In this document: in pieces, positions 61,600 through 64,000 of the stretch
Layout: each line of letters starts with the position of its first letter
How positions within the stretch are numbered: position 1 is the stretch's first letter
Origin: an uncultured Lachnospiraceae bacterium
Lineage (GTDB): Bacteria > Bacillota > Clostridia > Lachnospirales > Lachnospiraceae
DNA length: 64,000 nucleotides
Direction of reading: 5' to 3'
Assembly (NCBI GenBank): GCA_947167135.1
Contig: CAMVGV010000001.1
Coordinates: 1 to 64,000, forward strand
Notes under the pieces: model-generated
Database searches by the model: none
What the model was told of the DNA's origin: nothing
The model's input: only the letters and a program-made list of their open reading frames with translations
Position numbers and translations under genes: made by a program

Positions 61600-61755
61600 A
61601 AGATCCTTCGCTTCGCTCAGGATGACAATTTTAATGGATGTGATATACTGTCAGATGGGTTAGGAGCCCTGTCATCCACCGGATGTTTTTCCAACCGGTT
61701 ATAGAAGATCCTTCGCTTCACTAAGGATGACAAGAGAGAGCACTCAGGATGACAG
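61600..61755. repeat. Dispersed repeat arms before lepB
   Basis: A right arm (AAGATCCTTCGCTTCGCTCA-GGATGACA) starts 2 bases after the SGNH stop. After a unique stretch come CTGTCATCCACCGGATG, another AAGATCCTTCGCTTCACTAA-GGATGACA, and a shortened CTCAGGATGACAG unit. Confidence 0.8.
61622..61649 (+). promoter_or_regulatory. Predicted lepB promoter using a repeat-derived -35
   Basis: ATGACA (61622-61627), the last bases of a dispersed repeat arm, is a 5/6 match to TTGACA. After 16 bases comes TATACT (61644-61649) with an upstream TG, an extended -10. The unique sequence supplies the -10. Confidence 0.5.
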
Positions 61756-61778
61756 CAATATAAGTAAAAGAGGTTGAG

Positions 61779-62300
61779 ATGTCAGAAAAGAAAGTCAGAA
61801 ACGAGATAATCGAATGGGTGGTTACCATCGCCGCTGCTGTGCTGGTGGCGCTTTTTATAAATAATTTCATTATAGTGAACGCTACGGTACCGACGTCCTC
61901 AATGGAGCAGACGATAATGTCAAATGACCGGGTTATCGGGCTCAGGCTCGCATACAAAAGTTCTGATCCCGAAAGAGGTGATATCATCATATTCCGCTAT
62001 CCGGATAATGAGGACATACTGTATATCAAGAGGATAATCGGTATGCCGGGAGACACGGTGGAGATTCATGACGGCGGTGTGTATATTGACGGGTCGCTTT
62101 TGGACGAACCCTATCTCAAGGTTACGACGGAGGGGGAGTTCGGTCCCTATATGGTGCCTGAGGGGCACTACTTTGTGATGGGGGACAACAGGAATAATTC
62201 CGCAGACTCAAGATTCTGGAACAATACCTTCCTTGAAAGAGAGAAGATAGTGGGAAAGGCTGTGCTCCGGTACTGGCCGTCCGTGAAAAAGCTGAATTAG
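61779..62300 (+). CDS. lepB: Signal peptidase I
   Basis: LepB cleaves signal peptides from exported proteins. The 173-residue protein has one N-terminal membrane helix (WVVTIAAAVLVALFINNFII) and the Ser-Lys dyad: Ser41 (PTSSMEQTI) and Lys84 (LYIKRIIGMPGDTVEI). The YFVMGDNRNNSADSRFW box is complete. AGAGGTTGAG precedes the ATG. Small single-helix forms like this are usual in Firmicutes. Confidence 0.95.
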   Translation: MSEKKVRNEIIEWVVTIAAAVLVALFINNFIIVNATVPTSSMEQTIMSNDRVIGLRLAYKSSDPERGDIIIFRYPDNEDILYIKRIIGMPGDTVEIHDGGVYIDGSLLDEPYLKVTTEGEFGPYMVPEGHYFVMGDNRNNSADSRFWNNTFLEREKIVGKAVLRYWPSVKKLN

Positions 62301-62309
62301 GAGAAGAAT

Positions 62310-63497
62310 ATGATATCAAAAAAGATGCAGGCACTGGTAAGCAATAATTCCGTTATCCGGATGATGTTTGAAGAAGGCCGGAAAATGGCCAGAAAGTACG
62401 GGGAGGAAAATGTCTATGATTTTTCCCTCGGAAATCCAAATGTTCCCGCTCCTGACAAGGTGCGTGATGTGGCGGTGGAATTATTAAATAATGAGGATCC
62501 TCTGGAGCTTCACGGATATATGAGCAATGCGGGCTATCCGGAGGTAAGGAAAAAGATAGCGGAAAACCTGAACCACCGCTTCTCTACCTCCTTCAACGAG
62601 AATAATATCATGATGACCGTCGGAGCCGCTGCGGGGCTTAATTGTGCCCTTAAGGCCATAATAGATCCCGGGGATGAGGTTCTTACCTTTGCACCTTATT
62701 TTGTCGAATACAAAAACTACGTGGCAAATTATGACGGGGTGCTGAAGACGGTACTTACGGATCACGAGACCTTCCAGCCGGATCTTAATGCTCTTTCGGA
62801 AGCCGTGGGTGATAAAACAAAGGCGCTTATCATCAATTCCCCCAATAATCCTTCGGGTGTCATCTACTCCGGGGAAACCATAAAGGGGATTGCGGAGATA
62901 CTCGAAAGGAAGCAGAAGGAATACGGACATGATATCTTCATCATTTCCGATGAGCCGTACAGGGAGCTGGTTTATTCCGATACGCCCGTACCCTACGTCA
63001 CGAAATACTATGACAATACCATGGTCTGCTATTCTTTCTCAAAAACACTTTCCCTTCCCGGAGAACGTATAGGCTATCTCGTTATTCCGGACGAGGCCGC
63101 GGATCATGAGGATCTTTTTGCGGCAGTGACCATAGCAAACCGTGTTATGGGATGTGTGAACGCTCCTTCACTTTTCCAGAAGGTTGTGGCGGAGTGCCTG
63201 GATGCAAAGGCCGATACCGGCTTTTACAAAAAGAACAGGGATACCATATATGAAGCACTTACTTCCTACGGCTTCAAATGCGTGAAGCCTGAGGGGGCTT
63301 TTTATCTCTTTATCAAGACTCCGGTGGACGACAGGGAATTTACGGAGGAGGCGAAGAAGGAGCACATACTTGTGGTGCCGGGTACCTCCTTTGCCCTGGG
63401 GGGCTTTGTGAGGCTTTCATACTGTGTTTCATATGACACCATCGTTAATTCCCTTCCGGGATTCAAGAGACTGGCGGAGCATTACGGGTTGTCATGA
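62310..63497 (+). CDS. Class I/II PLP-dependent aminotransferase (aspartate-type)
   Basis: This 395-residue enzyme has the fold-I aminotransferase motifs: YDFSLGNPNVPAPDKVRDVA, MTVGAAAGLNCALKAIIDPG, IINSPNNPSGVIYS, IISDEPYREL and the PLP-binding Lys245 in YSFSKTLSLPGERIGYL. The C-terminal substrate-binding Arg region reads FVRLSYCVSYDTI. It may transaminate aspartate, alanine or another amino acid, and the substrate is not evident. AGGAG lies before the ATG, 9 bp after lepB, so the two are probably co-transcribed. Confidence 0.88.
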   Translation: MISKKMQALVSNNSVIRMMFEEGRKMARKYGEENVYDFSLGNPNVPAPDKVRDVAVELLNNEDPLELHGYMSNAGYPEVRKKIAENLNHRFSTSFNENNIMMTVGAAAGLNCALKAIIDPGDEVLTFAPYFVEYKNYVANYDGVLKTVLTDHETFQPDLNALSEAVGDKTKALIINSPNNPSGVIYSGETIKGIAEILERKQKEYGHDIFIISDEPYRELVYSDTPVPYVTKYYDNTMVCYSFSKTLSLPGERIGYLVIPDEAADHEDLFAAVTIANRVMGCVNAPSLFQKVVAECLDAKADTGFYKKNRDTIYEALTSYGFKCVKPEGAFYLFIKTPVDDREFTEEAKKEHILVVPGTSFALGGFVRLSYCVSYDTIVNSLPGFKRLAEHYGLS

Positions 63498-63499
63498 TG

Positions 63500-63843
63500 G
63501 AGGAGGAAAAATGTCCGGCGGACATTTTTCGGGCACGCTTTGACGCGCTATGCGCGGCAGTGCCCCGTAAAGATCCTTTCTGTTGCTTCGCAACCCCTCG
63601 CCGGGGCGGCATCCCACATCTGCGATGTGGGATAAATCTCGCCGGGGTGGCATCCCACATCTGCGATGTGGGATAAACGTCGCTTCGCTCAGGATGACAG
63701 GTGGCATTGTCATTCTGAGGGCGAAGCCCGAAGAATCTTACCCTGCGGTGTAAAGATCCTTCGCTTCGCTCAGGATGACAAAGGGACGCTCAGGATGACA
63801 GAGGAGCGATCAGGATGACAGAGGAGCGCTCAGGATGACGAGG
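63500..63843. repeat. Composite and dispersed repeats before hisC
   Basis: The gap opens with AAAAATGTCCGGCGGACATT and GCGCTATGCGCGGCAGTGCC, ends of the composite element. It continues with two CGCCGGGGYGGCATCCCACA-type units containing CATCTGCGATGTGGGAT hairpins (63599-63676). A full dispersed element follows (63707-63780), then three right-arm units of GCTCAGGATGACAGAGGAGC (about 20-bp spacing). No gene was found. Confidence 0.85.
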
Positions 63844-63849
63844 TGAAAT

Positions 63850-64000
63850 ATGAGTTATGAGGATAATGTAAGAAGAGTTGTCCCTTATACCCCCGGGGAG
63901 CAGCCGGGAGGAAGGGTAATAAAACTGAATACAAATGAATGTCCGTATCCTCCTTCTCCGAAAGTAAGGGAGGTGCTAAGGGATCTTGATACGGATAATT
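63850..64000 (+). CDS. hisC: Histidinol-phosphate aminotransferase, 5' part only
   Basis: The first 50 codons are in the window: [19 protein letters not shown], then [20 protein letters not shown]. This is the start of HisC-type aminotransferases (KLNxNExPxxPSPxV). GAGGTG from the end of a repeat unit lies 5 bases before the ATG. The gene runs off the window, so the catalytic Lys cannot be checked, and a related class-I aminotransferase is possible. Confidence 0.8.
   Translation, partial: MSYEDNVRRVVPYTPGEQPGGRVIKLNTNECPYPPSPKVREVLRDLDTDN

Overview
The window looks like chromosomal DNA from an anaerobic Gram-positive bacterium of the class Clostridia, most likely family Lachnospiraceae. The basis is moderate GC content, strong AAGGAGG ribosome sites, a Gram-positive type flagellar cluster (flgB to fliJ with a MotE-like gene), a glpP-glpK-glpF-glpAB-DUF1667 glycerol operon, a BFD-type GlpA, and several Dlt/MBOAT surface-modification modules. 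No species is claimed.

Layout. 1-1650 is a junk-like edge with an IS66 transposase remnant, a RelE-like toxin/antitoxin pair and a nuclease fragment. 1713-9218 holds a secreted amidase-signature protein, a polyprenyl-phosphate sugar transferase, GDP-mannose dehydratase, a small membrane protein and the RNA methyltransferase RlmD. 9358-15058 is a Dlt-like cluster: SGNH protein, MBOAT, AMP-forming ligase, carrier protein and a fold-III PLP decarboxylase. 15142-23767 holds phosphohexomutase, diaminopimelate decarboxylase, carB, and a GT-C plus GT2 glycosyltransferase pair. 24088-27741 holds a ChbG-type deacetylase and a second SGNH/MBOAT pair. 28056-34265 is the glycerol operon. 34752-38172 contains a secreted beta-helix protein with a Gly-Asn-Pro-Pro tail, a decayed ATPase, a structured non-coding stretch and a C39-like protein. 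38304-46879 is the flagellar basal-body/export operon, followed by a thioesterase, sbcD and sbcC. 51368-63497 holds membrane proteins, an antiporter, a large cell-wall amidase, a lipoprotein, a GHL10-type hydrolase, a Maf fusion, a third MBOAT/SGNH pair, signal peptidase I and an aminotransferase. The window ends inside a hisC-like gene.

Two themes stand out. First, three MBOAT/SGNH modules suggest heavy acyl or aminoacyl decoration of surface polymers. The first also carries its own ligase, carrier protein and decarboxylase, so it could load a decarboxylated amino acid (a BtrK-like reaction) rather than D-alanine. Second, a dispersed palindromic repeat family fills most intergenic gaps. Its arms are CATTCTGAGGGCGAAGCCC-like and CTTCGCTCAGGATGAC-like. 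It stutters into tandem arrays, interrupts the flagellar operon twice, lies inside the rlmD reading frame, supplies stop codons and C-terminal residues to two genes, and appears to supply a -35 box for lepB. A larger composite element forms a perfect 177-bp inverted repeat around the deacetylase/SGNH gene pair.

No rRNA, tRNA or CRISPR array was recognised.
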